From: Gammaproteobacteria bacterium
GTDB lineage: Bacteria > Pseudomonadota > Gammaproteobacteria > Steroidobacterales > GCA-2729495
Direction of reading: 5' to 3'
NCBI GenBank assembly: GCA_030583605.1
Contig: CP129466.1
Span: 2,425,001-2,489,000, forward strand
Length of the DNA: 64,000 nt
Shown in pieces: positions 28,413 to 37,778 of the stretch. Every line of letters starts with the position of its first letter. Position 1 is the first letter of the stretch. Made by a program: the position numbers and the translations under genes. The notes under the pieces are model-generated. The model made no database searches and was not told where the DNA came from. It saw only the letters and a list, made by a program, of their open reading frames with translations.

Positions 28413-29607
28413 ACTCATCGTCGTCGCGCTGCAATCGGTGCGGGCCAACCTGTTCCGCTCCGCGCTCACGATGCTCGGCATCATCATCGGCGTGGCATCG
28501 GTCATCACGATGCTGGCGGTCGGCGCAGGTGCCAAGGGCGCGGTAGACCAGCAGATCGAGGCGCTCGGCGCGGGCCTGCTCAGCATCCGTCCCGGGCAGG
28601 CGTTCCGCATGGGTGTCGCGGAGGCCGCCGAGACACTGTCCGCAAACGACGCCGAGGCGCTCGCACGCGATGCGGTCACGATCTCCACGCTGGTTCCGGA
28701 GCGCTCGGGGATGGAGCAGGTAAAGCTCGGCAACCGCAACCGCAGCCTGCGCACGATCGGCACCACCGCGAATTTCGCCACCGTGCACGACTTCCATCTA
28801 GACGCCGGTCGTATGTTCACCTCCTCCGACGATGCAGCGAGGCGCGCGCTGGCGGTGCTCGGGGCGAAAGTGCCGCCGATGTTCAACGAGAGCGCGCGTT
28901 CGATCGTCGGCAAGACGATCTACGTGCGTGGTCTCGCGTTCGAGGTGGCCGGCGTGTTCCGTGAGAAGGGCACGACGGGCTTTCGCAATGTCGACGAGCA
29001 GATATGGCTGCCGCTGAACACGGCGCGCATCCGCCTGTTCGGCTCCGAGGGCCTGGACCTCATCAGCGTGAAACCCGCACCCGGGGTGGACATGCAGCGG
29101 GCGATCGTGGATATCGAGCGCATCCTGCGGCGCGAGCACGGACTGCTGCCCGGTCGGGACAACGATTTCACCATCCAGGACCCGCGCCAGTTCCTCGACT
29201 TCCAGCAGACCGCCGCCAACATATTTGCATTCCTGCTCGCGAGCATCGCCAGCGTCAGTCTGGTCGTCGGCGGCATCGGCATCATGAACATCATGCTGGT
29301 GACGGTGACCGAGAGGACGCGCGAAATCGGCATCCGCAAAGCGCTCGGCGCCACGCGCCGCAGCATCCTCATCCAGTTCCTGATCGAGGCCATGCTGTTG
29401 TGCCTGATCGGCGGCGCGACCGGCGTCCTGCTCGGCATCGGCGTCTCGCAATTGCTGACCGCGGTCGCCGGCTGGCGGGCCACGGTCTCGCCGTCGGCGA
29501 TCGGCCTGGCGTTCGGCTTCAGCGCCTTCGTCGGACTTTTTTTCGGGCTGTGGCCGGCCCGCAAGGCCGCGCGCATGGATCCGATCGCCGCGCTGCGTTA
29601 CGAGTGA
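28399..29607 (+). CDS. MacB/FtsX-type ABC transporter permease
   Basis: A 402-residue permease with the MacB architecture: one N-terminal membrane helix (ALTMLGIIIGVASVITML), a large periplasmic MacB core domain and three C-terminal helices with the FtsX motif VVGGIGIMNIMLVTVTER. RTREIGIRKALGA is the usual coupling loop. Unlike E. coli MacB the ATPase is a separate gene. Start overlaps the adaptor gene by 14 bases. The system may export antibiotics, peptides or lipids; no substrate can be assigned. Confidence 0.9.
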   Translation: MLLGELIVVALQSVRANLFRSALTMLGIIIGVASVITMLAVGAGAKGAVDQQIEALGAGLLSIRPGQAFRMGVAEAAETLSANDAEALARDAVTISTLVPERSGMEQVKLGNRNRSLRTIGTTANFATVHDFHLDAGRMFTSSDDAARRALAVLGAKVPPMFNESARSIVGKTIYVRGLAFEVAGVFREKGTTGFRNVDEQIWLPLNTARIRLFGSEGLDLISVKPAPGVDMQRAIVDIERILRREHGLLPGRDNDFTIQDPRQFLDFQQTAANIFAFLLASIASVSLVVGGIGIMNIMLVTVTERTREIGIRKALGATRRSILIQFLIEAMLLCLIGGATGVLLGIGVSQLLTAVAGWRATVSPSAIGLAFGFSAFVGLFFGLWPARKAARMDPIAALRYE

Positions 29608-29743
29608 GTTGCGCAGCCGCGGGCGCCACGCGCAACAACGAGAAAACGCAGTGCCGGTAGGTGTTTTCCACGTGGTTTTGCCTTCAGCTGTGCTGCTATA
29701 TAGATAGCGTCTTTTTACACAAGAACCGAGGCGGGAGGCGCCT

Positions 29744-30922
29744 ATGTATATTAATTTCTGGTACCCGATGGTTCGCAGCGAGGACCTCGGGCCCGACAAG
29801 CCGGAGAAGGTAAAGGTCCTGGGGCTGAACTTCGTCGTGTTCCGCGATGCGGATGGCGCGGCGCGCACCCTGAGCGACACCTGCGTGCATCGTGGCGGAT
29901 CGCTGGGCGGTCCATGGGAGCTCGGCGAGCGCCCGCGCATCGTCGACGGCTGCATCGTATGCCCCTACCACGGCTGGGAGTTCGGCGGCGACGGCCAGTG
30001 CAAGAACATCCCCTCGATCGGCTACGGCACCAAGACACCGGCTCGCGCCAAGGTCGATGCGTATCCGACGGTCGAGAAGTACGGCATCGTGTTCGCCTTC
30101 CTCGGTGACCTGCCGGAGAGCGAGCGCCCGCCGATGATCAACGTCAAGGAGTGGGACGATCCGAAGTGGCGCGCCAACTCCGTGCTGATCCTCGATGTGC
30201 CCTTCTACTATGAGCGCTCCATCGAGAACGGCATCGATCCGGCGCACAACGAGTTCGTGCATCCGACCCACGGCCACTCGGCCATCAATCGCGAGACCTA
30301 TCGCGTGCGCGAGCACGAAGTGGTGGATGGCGAACAGGGCTGGGGCATGGTGTTCAAGCACCGTTACGCGGCCCCCGGCCTGCGCGGCGAGACCTGGAAG
30401 GGCGTCGAAGCGCCTGCTGCAGAGATCTACGCGGGCACCGAGACCTTCGGTCCCAACGCGATGATCACGGAAATCGAGCCCACCCCGGGCAAGAAGTTCC
30501 GCCAGTACTTCATCGAGCAGCCGGTCGACGACAACCGCACGCGCATTTTCTTCGTCAACATGCGCAACTTCATGACCGAGCCGAAGAACGACGGCCCAAT
30601 CCACGCGCGCAACAAGGTCATCGCCCAGCAGGACATCGAGATCCTGAGCGATGTCTACCCGGTCCGTACGCCGATCAGCAACACGAAGGAAGTGCTGATG
30701 CCGGCGGACAAGGCGGTAGCCGGATACCGCGAGTGGCTTGCCAAGTTCGACGACAAGGGCTGGAGGATCGACTGGAACGAGTTCAAGGCGCGCAATATCA
30801 AGAACGATATCGCGTTCGCGATCCCGTGCCCGGACCGCCGGACCTCCGGCAACTGGGTGCTCGAAGCGGTGCCCATGGTGAAGAATCGCGAAGCGCGCAA
30901 GGACGCCGCCAAGGCATCCTGA
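29744..30922 (+). CDS. Rieske-type aromatic ring-hydroxylating oxygenase, alpha subunit
   Basis: A 392-residue Rieske non-heme iron oxygenase. The Rieske [2Fe-2S] ligands are C47/H49 (CVH) and C73/H76 (CPYH). The mononuclear iron ligands are H168 and H173 in DPAHNEFVH, with D297 in QQDIEI as the likely third ligand. It resembles single-component-alpha monooxygenases such as the vanillate demethylase and dicamba demethylase groups more than multi-subunit dioxygenases. No reductase or ferredoxin gene is adjacent, so electron donors must come from elsewhere. GGCGGGAGG precedes the ATG, and a strong terminator follows the stop. Confidence 0.9.
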   Translation: MYINFWYPMVRSEDLGPDKPEKVKVLGLNFVVFRDADGAARTLSDTCVHRGGSLGGPWELGERPRIVDGCIVCPYHGWEFGGDGQCKNIPSIGYGTKTPARAKVDAYPTVEKYGIVFAFLGDLPESERPPMINVKEWDDPKWRANSVLILDVPFYYERSIENGIDPAHNEFVHPTHGHSAINRETYRVREHEVVDGEQGWGMVFKHRYAAPGLRGETWKGVEAPAAEIYAGTETFGPNAMITEIEPTPGKKFRQYFIEQPVDDNRTRIFFVNMRNFMTEPKNDGPIHARNKVIAQQDIEILSDVYPVRTPISNTKEVLMPADKAVAGYREWLAKFDDKGWRIDWNEFKARNIKNDIAFAIPCPDRRTSGNWVLEAVPMVKNREARKDAAKAS

Positions 30923-30959
30923 TCATCCCCCACCGGGGATACACGCTTCGGCAGAACGG

Positions 30960-30990
30960 ACGGGCGGCCCACGGGCCGCCCGTTTTTTTT
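30960..30990 (+). terminator. Rho-independent terminator after the Rieske gene
   Basis: ACGGGCGGC pairs with GCCGCCCGT around the loop CCACGG, with further C-G pairing possible inside, followed by eight T. It lies 38 bp after the stop codon. The dispersed element begins at the very next base after the T-run. Confidence 0.92.
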
Positions 30991-31493
30991 GGTTCATCGC
31001 CGATCGGCGGGAATGTCGTGGATTACTGGTGGAGGATGCGGTGGTCCCGCCCGCCGGCGCGTGCCGCTCCTCGCACGTCCCTGTGCTCGTCGCTATGGGT
31101 TGCGCCGGTTGCTGCCCTCCTGGCAACCGGCTCCACACATGCCCGCGCCGGGGCCGCGCCCACCGCTGCATCCGCCTCGCCAGGCGCGATGTGTCGCAAG
31201 GCGCTCGGGGCGCAGAACCGCTTGTCAGGCTGCTGCGACTCCGCCCGTCACCGGGCCGAGCCCATCAGCCGGCTGGCCGAGCAGGCGTAGCGAGCAAGGC
31301 TAAGCTCGCAGAGGCAGCGGCAGGGATGCCGCTGCTGCGCGCCCACGAGACCCAAGGATGTCGAGTGGCGCGCACTCCGCAGCGAGCACGCCGGCGAGGG
31401 CACCCGCAGGGCCAGCCGGCGGCGAGGCTCGGTGACGGGCGGAGTCCTATGCAGCCTTCGCCGCATGATGACCCCGTCAATCTGCGATGAACC
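30991..31493. repeat. Dispersed mosaic intergenic element, copy D (longest complete copy)
   Basis: Begins GGTTCATCGCCGATCGGCGG immediately after the terminator T-run and ends TCAATCTGCGATGAACC (31477-31493), giving terminal inverted repeats. The hairpin module (about 31056-31155) has GCCGGTTGC pairing with GCAACCGGC. The long module (about 31245-31432) includes GCAGCGGCAGGGATGCCGCTGC and GAGGGCACCCGCAGG stems. No gene is supported between 30923 and 31610. Confidence 0.85.
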
Positions 31494-31502
31494 TTTTTTT
31501 TG

Positions 31503-31524
31503 GGTTCATCGTCGATCTGCGGGA
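31503..31524. repeat. Extra terminal sequence of the dispersed element, solo copy
   Basis: GGTTCATCGTCGATCTGCGG follows copy D directly across an eight-T run, in the orientation of a second element's left end. No matching right end or internal module is seen before the bioA stop, so it is either a truncated element or a solo end. Confidence 0.6.
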
Positions 31525-31610
31525 GTGGTGGTGAGCCGCCTGCACTCTGATGCGGCAAATTCGAGTGATGTGGCGGCCCGGCGCAGTGCCAGTGGCCCGT
31601 ACCGCCCGGC

Positions 31611-32876
31611 TCAGGTCATGCACTCGAGCCCCGCCCCGACGGCACGAATCAGCACCGCAAGCTCCTCCGGCGCAATCACGTACGGCGGCATCAGGTAGAT
31701 CAGCCGGCCGAAGGGCCGGATCCAGGCACCGGCTGCGACGAACGCCTCCTGCACCAACTCGACCGGAACCGGGCGGCGCGTTTCGACCACGCCGATGGCA
31801 CCGAGCACGCGCACCTCGGCAACCGCCGGATGCGCTGCGAGCGGCCGCAACCCCAATTCGAGCTGCGCTTCGATGGCGCAGACACGCTGCTGCCACGGGC
31901 TGCCCTCGAGCAGGTCGATGCTGCGACAGGCAACGGCGGCGGCGAGCGGATTGCCCATGAAGGTCGGTCCGTGCATCAGCGCCCCGCCATCGGCCGAGAT
32001 GCCGCGCGCCACGCGCGCGGTCGCAAGCGTCGCGGCCATGCTGAGATACCCGCCGGTGAGCGCTTTGCCGACACAGAGAATGTCGGGCTCCACCCCCGCA
32101 TGCTCGCAGGCAAACAGGCGGCCGGTACGCCCGAATCCCGTGGCGATCTCGTCGGCGATCAGCAGCACGTCGTGGCGGCGGCAGAGTTCTGCCACCGCGG
32201 CGAGAAACCCCGCCGAGTAAAACCACATGCCGCCGGCACCCTGCACGATCGGCTCGAGAATCACGGCCGCGATCTCGTCGTGGTGACGGACGAGCAGCGC
32301 TTCGAAGCTGTCGATATCGCCCGCGCACAACGGTTCGCCGAAGCGGCTGCGCGGCCGTTCGGCAAAGAAATGCCGCGCGAGCACGCCCATGAAACGCTCG
32401 TGCATCCCGTTGACCGGATCGCACACGGCCATGGCCCCGAACGTATCGCCGTGGTACCCGCCGCGGATGGTCAACAGCCGTGACTTTCGCGCGCGGCCCG
32501 TGGCGGACCAGAATTGCAGCGCCATCTTGATCGCGACTTCCACGGCGACCGAACCCGAGTCGCACAGAAATACGTGCTCGAGCGGTCCCGGCACGATGCG
32601 CAGCAACCGGCGGGCAAGTGCCACCGCCGGCTCGTGGGTCAGCCCGCCGAACATCACGTGGGCCATCTGCCCGAGTTGCGCGGTCAGCGCGTCATTGAGC
32701 TGCGGATGGTTGTAGCCGTGGATCGCACACCACCAGGACGACATGCCATCCACCAGCTCGCGTCCATCCGCAAGCCGGAGGCGGCAGCCCGACGCCGACG
32801 CCACCGGGTACGCCGGCGGCGGATCGGTCATGGACGCATACGGGTGCCAGAGGTGGCGGCGGTCGAATTCGAGCAT
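31611..32876 (-). CDS. bioA: Adenosylmethionine-8-amino-7-oxononanoate aminotransferase
   Basis: A 421-residue PLP aminotransferase of the BioA group: FDRRHLWHPYASM at the start, DGMSSWWCAIHGYNHP, SGSVAVEVAIKMA, RGGYHGDTFGAMAVCDP, LIADEIATGFGRTG and the PLP Lys in CVGKALTGGYL. It converts KAPA to DAPA in biotin synthesis with SAM as amino donor. It is the last gene of bioF-bioD-bioA, starting three bases after the bioD stop. bioB, bioC and bioH are not in the window. Confidence 0.95.
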   Translation of the reverse strand: MLEFDRRHLWHPYASMTDPPPAYPVASASGCRLRLADGRELVDGMSSWWCAIHGYNHPQLNDALTAQLGQMAHVMFGGLTHEPAVALARRLLRIVPGPLEHVFLCDSGSVAVEVAIKMALQFWSATGRARKSRLLTIRGGYHGDTFGAMAVCDPVNGMHERFMGVLARHFFAERPRSRFGEPLCAGDIDSFEALLVRHHDEIAAVILEPIVQGAGGMWFYSAGFLAAVAELCRRHDVLLIADEIATGFGRTGRLFACEHAGVEPDILCVGKALTGGYLSMAATLATARVARGISADGGALMHGPTFMGNPLAAAVACRSIDLLEGSPWQQRVCAIEAQLELGLRPLAAHPAVAEVRVLGAIGVVETRRPVPVELVQEAFVAAGAWIRPFGRLIYLMPPYVIAPEELAVLIRAVGAGLECMT

Positions 32877-32879
32877 GGA

Positions 32880-33575
32880 TCAGGCCTGCGACATGCCCGC
32901 CAGGCGCGCCAGGTCGATGTACCGGGTCATGTCGTCCGGCTGAGCTGCGGCGCCGAGCCAGGGCAGCGACGCGAGCCGCGGCGTAGCGAGGCGCTCGTCG
33001 AGCGTCGCGACGTTCGCATCGAGCCCCGGCATTTCCGGCCACGCGCTGTTGGCGACCCAGCCGGCCAGCGCCAGTCCGCGGGCACGGATCGCGGCAGCGG
33101 TGAGCAGCGCATGGTTCAGGGCACCGAGGCGCATGCCGACCACGAGGATCACGCCCCAGCCCAGGGCCGCGGCAACGTCGGCCATGGTCTCGCGCTCGTT
33201 GAGCGGCACGAGCCACCCCCCGGCTCCCTCGACGAGCAGCAGATCGTGCGCGGTCCGGCTGACCTCGACGCAATGGCGTACCAGCGGCGCGGCCTCGAGG
33301 CGCACGCCGTCCGCGGCGGCCGCGAGATGCGGTGCCATCGCCAGGCGCAGAGCCACCGGGTTCACCTGCGGGTAGTCGAGCCGCACGCTGGCGCAGGACT
33401 GCAGCAGCAGCGCGTCGGCATTGACCTCACCACCCGCCCCGCGCTCGGTGCCGGCAGCGAGTGGCTTGATGCCGATCGTGCGCCGGCCCGCCTCACCGGC
33501 GGCACGCAGCAACGCCGCGGTGACCAGCGTCTTGCCCACGCCGGTATCGGTGCCGGTGACGAAGAATGCAGCCAT
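32880..33575 (-). CDS. bioD: Dethiobiotin synthetase
   Basis: A 231-residue P-loop enzyme with FFVTGTDTGVGKTLVTAALL at the N-terminus, KPLAAGTE, VEGAGGWLVPLNE and a C-terminal nucleotide-base segment. It closes the ureido ring of DAPA using ATP and CO2. It lies five bases after the bioF stop and three before the bioA start, so the three genes form a tight operon in biotin pathway order. Confidence 0.94.
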   Translation of the reverse strand: MAAFFVTGTDTGVGKTLVTAALLRAAGEAGRRTIGIKPLAAGTERGAGGEVNADALLLQSCASVRLDYPQVNPVALRLAMAPHLAAAADGVRLEAAPLVRHCVEVSRTAHDLLLVEGAGGWLVPLNERETMADVAAALGWGVILVVGMRLGALNHALLTAAAIRARGLALAGWVANSAWPEMPGLDANVATLDERLATPRLASLPWLGAAAQPDDMTRYIDLARLAGMSQA

Positions 33576-33580
33576 CGGCG

Positions 33581-34765
33581 TCAGGCCGGCGCGCAGGCAC
33601 GCAAGGCGTGGCCCAGCGTCTCCACGAGGCGATCGACATCGCCCGGCAGATGCGCCGCGGTGAAGGTGACGCGCAGGCGCGCGGTGCCCGCCGGAACCGT
33701 CGGCGGACGGATCGCCGTGACCAGCATCCCGGCCTCCTCCAGAGCAGCGCTGAGCCTGACGGCGCGCGCCGGATCGCCGACCACGATGGGCTGGATCGGT
33801 GCCTCCGAGGCCGGGCAGTCGAGTCCAAGCTCACCGAGCCCGGCGCGGAAGCGGCCGACGAGTTCGCGCAGCCGCCCGCGCCGCCACTCCTCCGCCTCGA
33901 CGATAGCGAGGCTCGTCAGCGTCGCAACCGCGAGCGCTGCGGGCATCGCAGTCGTATAGATGTAGGGTCGCGCCCGCTGGATCAGCAGTTCGATCAGCTC
34001 GTCCTCCCCTGCGACGAAGGCTCCGGCAGTGCCGAAGGCCTTGCCGAGAGTCCCAACCAGCACCTGCACATCGGCCGTGCCAACGCACTGTGCATCGACG
34101 AGCCCGCGGCCGCCGCGGCCGTGAACCCCGATACCGTGCGCATCGTCGATCATGACCCAGGCGCCGTGCTCGCGCGCCACGGCCATCAACTCCGGCAGCG
34201 GGCAGCGGTCGCCGTCCATGCTGAAGGTGCCGTCGCTCACGACCAGTGCGCGCCCGCCGCCGACGTCGCCGCCGGGGCCGAGCTTCGCTGCGAGATCGGC
34301 CATGTCGCCATGCCGGTACCAGGCGAACTGCGCGCGGCTGAGCCAGCCACCGTCGAGCAGCGAAGCATGGTTGAGCCGGTCTTCGAGCACCCGGTCGCCG
34401 GGGCCGAGCAGCGCAGCGATCGCGCCCATGTTCGCCGCGTAGCCGGTTGAGAACAGCAGCGCACGCGGCCGCCCGGTGAAGCGCGCAAGCGCCTCCTCGA
34501 GTTCATGGTGTGCACGCGTATGGCCGCAGACGAGGTGCGACGCTCCCGCTCCGACACCCCAGCGCGCGGCTGCCTGCGCAAAGCTGGAGGCCAGGCGCGG
34601 ATCCGCGGCCAGCCCGAGGTAATCGTTGCTGCAGAAATTGAGCAGGCGGCAGCCATCGATCACGACTTCGCGCCCCTGCGCGCCGTCGAGCACGCGGCGG
34701 CGCCGGTACAGGTTGCGGCTCCTGAGTGCCGCGAGCTGATCGCCGATGTTGCGCGGGCGCGCCAC
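33581..34765 (-). CDS. bioF: 8-amino-7-oxononanoate synthase
   Basis: A 394-residue alpha-oxoamine synthase: NFCSNDYLGLAADPRL, GVGAGASHLVCGHTRAHHELE, LLFSTGYAANMGA, VSDGTFSMDGD, DDAHGIGVHG and the PLP Lys in GTLGKAFGTAGAF. It condenses pimeloyl-thioester with alanine in biotin synthesis. The GTG at 34765 is chosen because AGGAGG lies just four bases upstream and the family N-terminus follows; the longer frame upstream runs through the divergent LLM gene. The 207-bp gap to that gene should hold divergent promoters; no clear BirA operator was seen. Confidence 0.94.
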   Translation of the reverse strand: MARPRNIGDQLAALRSRNLYRRRRVLDGAQGREVVIDGCRLLNFCSNDYLGLAADPRLASSFAQAAARWGVGAGASHLVCGHTRAHHELEEALARFTGRPRALLFSTGYAANMGAIAALLGPGDRVLEDRLNHASLLDGGWLSRAQFAWYRHGDMADLAAKLGPGGDVGGGRALVVSDGTFSMDGDRCPLPELMAVAREHGAWVMIDDAHGIGVHGRGGRGLVDAQCVGTADVQVLVGTLGKAFGTAGAFVAGEDELIELLIQRARPYIYTTAMPAALAVATLTSLAIVEAEEWRRGRLRELVGRFRAGLGELGLDCPASEAPIQPIVVGDPARAVRLSAALEEAGMLVTAIRPPTVPAGTARLRVTFTAAHLPGDVDRLVETLGHALRACAPA

Positions 34766-34972
34766 CTGACCTCCTGCTGTGTTGGTTCCGGCGCATAGTG
34801 TAGATTCTTCGCCGCCCGGCGGGGACGTGCCGGATGGCGGGCTCGTGCAGCAGGCGTGCAGAGCCTGCGGCAGCGCTTCTCCGTAGGTACAACTCGCAGG
34901 CACCGCGCAGCGGGGCCGGCGCGGGCGCGTGCTAGATTCGCAGGCCGGATGTTCCTTCCCGGAGAGACGACC

Positions 34973-35983
34973 ATGCAGATCGACGTCATTCTGGAGGCCG
35001 ACGCCACGCCCGCCCAGGTCGCCGAGCTCGCGCAGCTCGCGGAGAAGTACGGCATCCGCGGCCTGTGGACCCAGAACTACTCCAACGCCCGCGACGCATT
35101 CATGTGCCTGATGCCGGCCGCCGCAGCGACCCGGACGATCCGGCTCGGCGCAGTGGTCATCAGTCCCTACGAGATGCACCCGCTCAAGATCGCCAACTCG
35201 GTCGCGACCCTGAACGAGTATTCCAGCGGGCGCGGCATGGTCGTCATCGGCGGTGGCGGCGAGTGGCCGGGAGTGCTTGCCGTCAAGCTCGGCAAGCGCG
35301 TCGTCGGCTGCGGTGAGGCCATCGCCATGGTGAAACGCGCCGTGCAGGGCGAAGTCGTGAGCTGGAAAGGTGAGGTCCACAGCGCCCGCTACTTCAGGTC
35401 GACCTGGGTGAAGGGCCCCGCGCCGATCATCTATGCCGGCGCGACCGGGCCGAACATGCTCGACATGGCCACGCAGTTCGCCGACGGCACCATGCTGAGC
35501 GACATGACCCTGCCGATGCTGCCGAAAACCATGGCTTCGGTCCGGGACGGCCTGGCAAAGCACGGCCGCGACGCGGGCGCGTTCCGGGTCAATAACTTCT
35601 GCGCCTTCCACGTCAAGAAGGACCGCGAAGCGTCCTTCCGCGAGGCGCGTCGCGAACTGATGATCCGCGGCTGGCTGGAGCCGGCCTGGTACACGCCGTT
35701 CCTCGACGCCGGTGAAGCGCGGATCGTGCACGAGAAACGTGACGCATTCCTCACTGCATTCCGCACGCGCAGCGGCGACATCAGGGGCGTGCCGCCGGAG
35801 ATCTGCGCGAAACTGGTCGAGGGCCTGAGCCTCGCCGGCGACCTGAGCGATCTCGACCGCCACGCCGAGCGCATCAGGACATTCGCTGCCGCCGGCATGA
35901 CCGAGAACGCTTTGCGCCTGCACGACGAGCCCGAGCAGGCGTTGCACATAATTGGCAAGGAACTGCTACCACGTCTCAGGTGA
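34973..35983 (+). CDS. LLM-class flavin-dependent oxidoreductase, paralogue 2
   Basis: A 336-residue luciferase-like TIM-barrel protein, the same length as the protein at 14362-15372 and colinear with it. Shared blocks include the MxIDxIL start, IRLGAVVISPYEMHPLKIAN, GMVVIGGGGEWPG, a RRELMIRGWLxxxxYxPFLD block and the closing LHDEPEQALHIIGKELLP. It should use a reduced flavin to oxidise an organic substrate. The ATG is preceded by GGAGAGACGACC. It is divergent from the biotin operon. Confidence 0.86.
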   Translation: MQIDVILEADATPAQVAELAQLAEKYGIRGLWTQNYSNARDAFMCLMPAAAATRTIRLGAVVISPYEMHPLKIANSVATLNEYSSGRGMVVIGGGGEWPGVLAVKLGKRVVGCGEAIAMVKRAVQGEVVSWKGEVHSARYFRSTWVKGPAPIIYAGATGPNMLDMATQFADGTMLSDMTLPMLPKTMASVRDGLAKHGRDAGAFRVNNFCAFHVKKDREASFREARRELMIRGWLEPAWYTPFLDAGEARIVHEKRDAFLTAFRTRSGDIRGVPPEICAKLVEGLSLAGDLSDLDRHAERIRTFAAAGMTENALRLHDEPEQALHIIGKELLPRLR

Positions 35984-36055
35984 TTTTGCCGTGTAGGCTA
36001 TGATCTGCGGCGTTGGGTCCAGGACGGTCCCGCAAGGGCCGCATGGGAGTAGCGG

Positions 36056-37747
36056 TTGGGCAAAGCACATCGGGCACGGGTGTGTGGCAGCGCGCGCACG
36101 CTGGGTGCGACAGTCTGGTTTTTGCTGGCGGCATGGATGCAACCGGCGCAGGCAGCAGGCCCTCCGGCCAGGCTGCTCTATGCGGAGCCGCTCGCGGCCA
36201 CATGGACGCAGGACGCGCGAGTTCGCGCGCCGGACCCGGACCGGCCGGCTCACAGCCGGATGCGTTTTCACGCCTTCGGGCGGGCATTCGAATTCGATCT
36301 GCAATCGAACCCTCGCCTGGACCAGGCCGCCGGCGGATCACCGGCCCAGTCCGGCACACTGACGGCCACACCGGGCTCCTGGGCGCGCATCACCCGGCGC
36401 GGCGACGACCTCATCGGCCTCTTCAGCGACGGCAAGGAACTCTACGGTATCGAGCCGGCAGCGGGCCTGGTCGAATTCATGGACCCGGCCGCCCCCCTGC
36501 CGGACGGACACAATCTCGTGTATCGCCTCGCCGACCTGCAGCTGGACGCGGGCGCGCTCGCCTGCGGACTGGACCCGCCGGAGGGCATGGTCTCGGCCGC
36601 CGCGGCAGTCGCTGCCATCAGCGGAGAACTGGCCGTGCCACCAACGGCCGCGGCGACCACGGGTACGCTGCGCCAGATCGCGCTCATCCCGGTCGCCGAT
36701 GCCGAGTTCGCCAGTCGTTACGGCGCCGATGCCGACAGCGAGATCATGGCGCGGCTGAACATCGTCGATGGCATTTTCCGGGAACAGGTGGGCATCGACT
36801 TCGACGTCGGCGCGCCCGAGATCTTCCGCTCCACCGCGGAGCCCTACCCGTTCAAGTCCACGACCGCCAACACGCTGCTCAACCAGCTTTCCGACTACCG
36901 CGTGCAATCGGGACAGTATCGTGACTTCGGGCTGACCCACCTGTTCACGGAAAAGCACCTCGACGGAGACCTCGCCGGCATCGCCTGGCTCGGCGCTGCC
37001 TGCCTGACCCGCGAGGGCGCCGCGCTGAGCTCCAGCTATCAATTACCCGTCAGCATGCACGCGCTGGTGGCGGCACACGAGATCGGCCACAACTTCAATG
37101 CGCAGCACGACGGCGAGGCCGGATCATCCTGCGAGTCGACCGCCAAGACCTTCCTGATGGCGCCGCAGATTTCCTCCGGCTCGACGGCGGCGACCTTCTC
37201 GACCTGCAGCGTCGATCGCATGCGCGCCAGGATCGACCGGCTCTCCTGCCTGACCACGATTGCAAGCCTCGATGTGGCGCTGCTTGCCCCGAGCGGAGTC
37301 ACGGGATCGCTGGGCCAGCCCACCGACATCGAACTGACGGTGCAGAATCTCGGCGCACAGGACGCCACCAACGTGGTGCTGACCATCGCGCTCCCCGCTG
37401 CGCTCACGGTGGCCTCGAGCACGGCAGCTCCGGGCAACTGCGCGGCACAGGCCGACGGCCTGCGCTGCGATCTCAGCCTCCTCGGCGCCGGGGCAAGCTG
37501 GCTGGTCCGCATGGCAGTACGCAGCGACGCAGCCCAGCGCTACACCGTCACGGCGCGGGCTGCTGCGGCCAACGACGAAAGCCCCGCCAACGATGCCGCG
37601 CAGTTTTCCGTTACCATCGGCAACCCGGAGCCACCCGCCTCTAGCGGTGGCAGTAGCGGCGGTGGTGGCGGTGGCGCTCTCGGCGCTGCTACGCTCGTCG
37701 CACTCGCGATCGCCGGCCTGCGCCGGCGCACGCGACCTGGCGGCTGA
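36056..37747 (+). CDS. Secreted reprolysin-like zinc metalloprotease with GlyGly-CTERM tail
   Basis: A 563-residue exported protease. A signal peptide ends near AQAAG. The zinc motif HEIGHNFNAQHD (H341, E342, H345, H351) is of the adamalysin/reprolysin type. After the catalytic domain comes a DUF11/CARDB-like beta domain (about 405-525), then a Ser/Gly linker, a hydrophobic helix and RRRTR: a GlyGly-CTERM signal, which rhombosortase cleaves for surface delivery by type II secretion. The TTG at 36056 with GGGAG upstream is the likely start; no in-frame ATG precedes the signal peptide. It may have its own promoter. Confidence 0.85.
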   Translation: MGKAHRARVCGSARTLGATVWFLLAAWMQPAQAAGPPARLLYAEPLAATWTQDARVRAPDPDRPAHSRMRFHAFGRAFEFDLQSNPRLDQAAGGSPAQSGTLTATPGSWARITRRGDDLIGLFSDGKELYGIEPAAGLVEFMDPAAPLPDGHNLVYRLADLQLDAGALACGLDPPEGMVSAAAAVAAISGELAVPPTAAATTGTLRQIALIPVADAEFASRYGADADSEIMARLNIVDGIFREQVGIDFDVGAPEIFRSTAEPYPFKSTTANTLLNQLSDYRVQSGQYRDFGLTHLFTEKHLDGDLAGIAWLGAACLTREGAALSSSYQLPVSMHALVAAHEIGHNFNAQHDGEAGSSCESTAKTFLMAPQISSGSTAATFSTCSVDRMRARIDRLSCLTTIASLDVALLAPSGVTGSLGQPTDIELTVQNLGAQDATNVVLTIALPAALTVASSTAAPGNCAAQADGLRCDLSLLGAGASWLVRMAVRSDAAQRYTVTARAAAANDESPANDAAQFSVTIGNPEPPASSGGSSGGGGGGALGAATLVALAIAGLRRRTRPGG

Positions 37748-37778
37748 GACTCTGCCTGAGCGACACGGAGTGGCGTGC

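Noticed and set aside
31611..34765. A complete biotin operon
   Set aside because: Only bioF, bioD and bioA are present; bioB, bioC and bioH are not in the window.
33581..35947. A 788-residue frame that would fuse bioF to a long N-terminal extension
   Set aside because: The extension is the antisense of the LLM oxidoreductase gene. The GTG at 34765 with AGGAGG is the real start.
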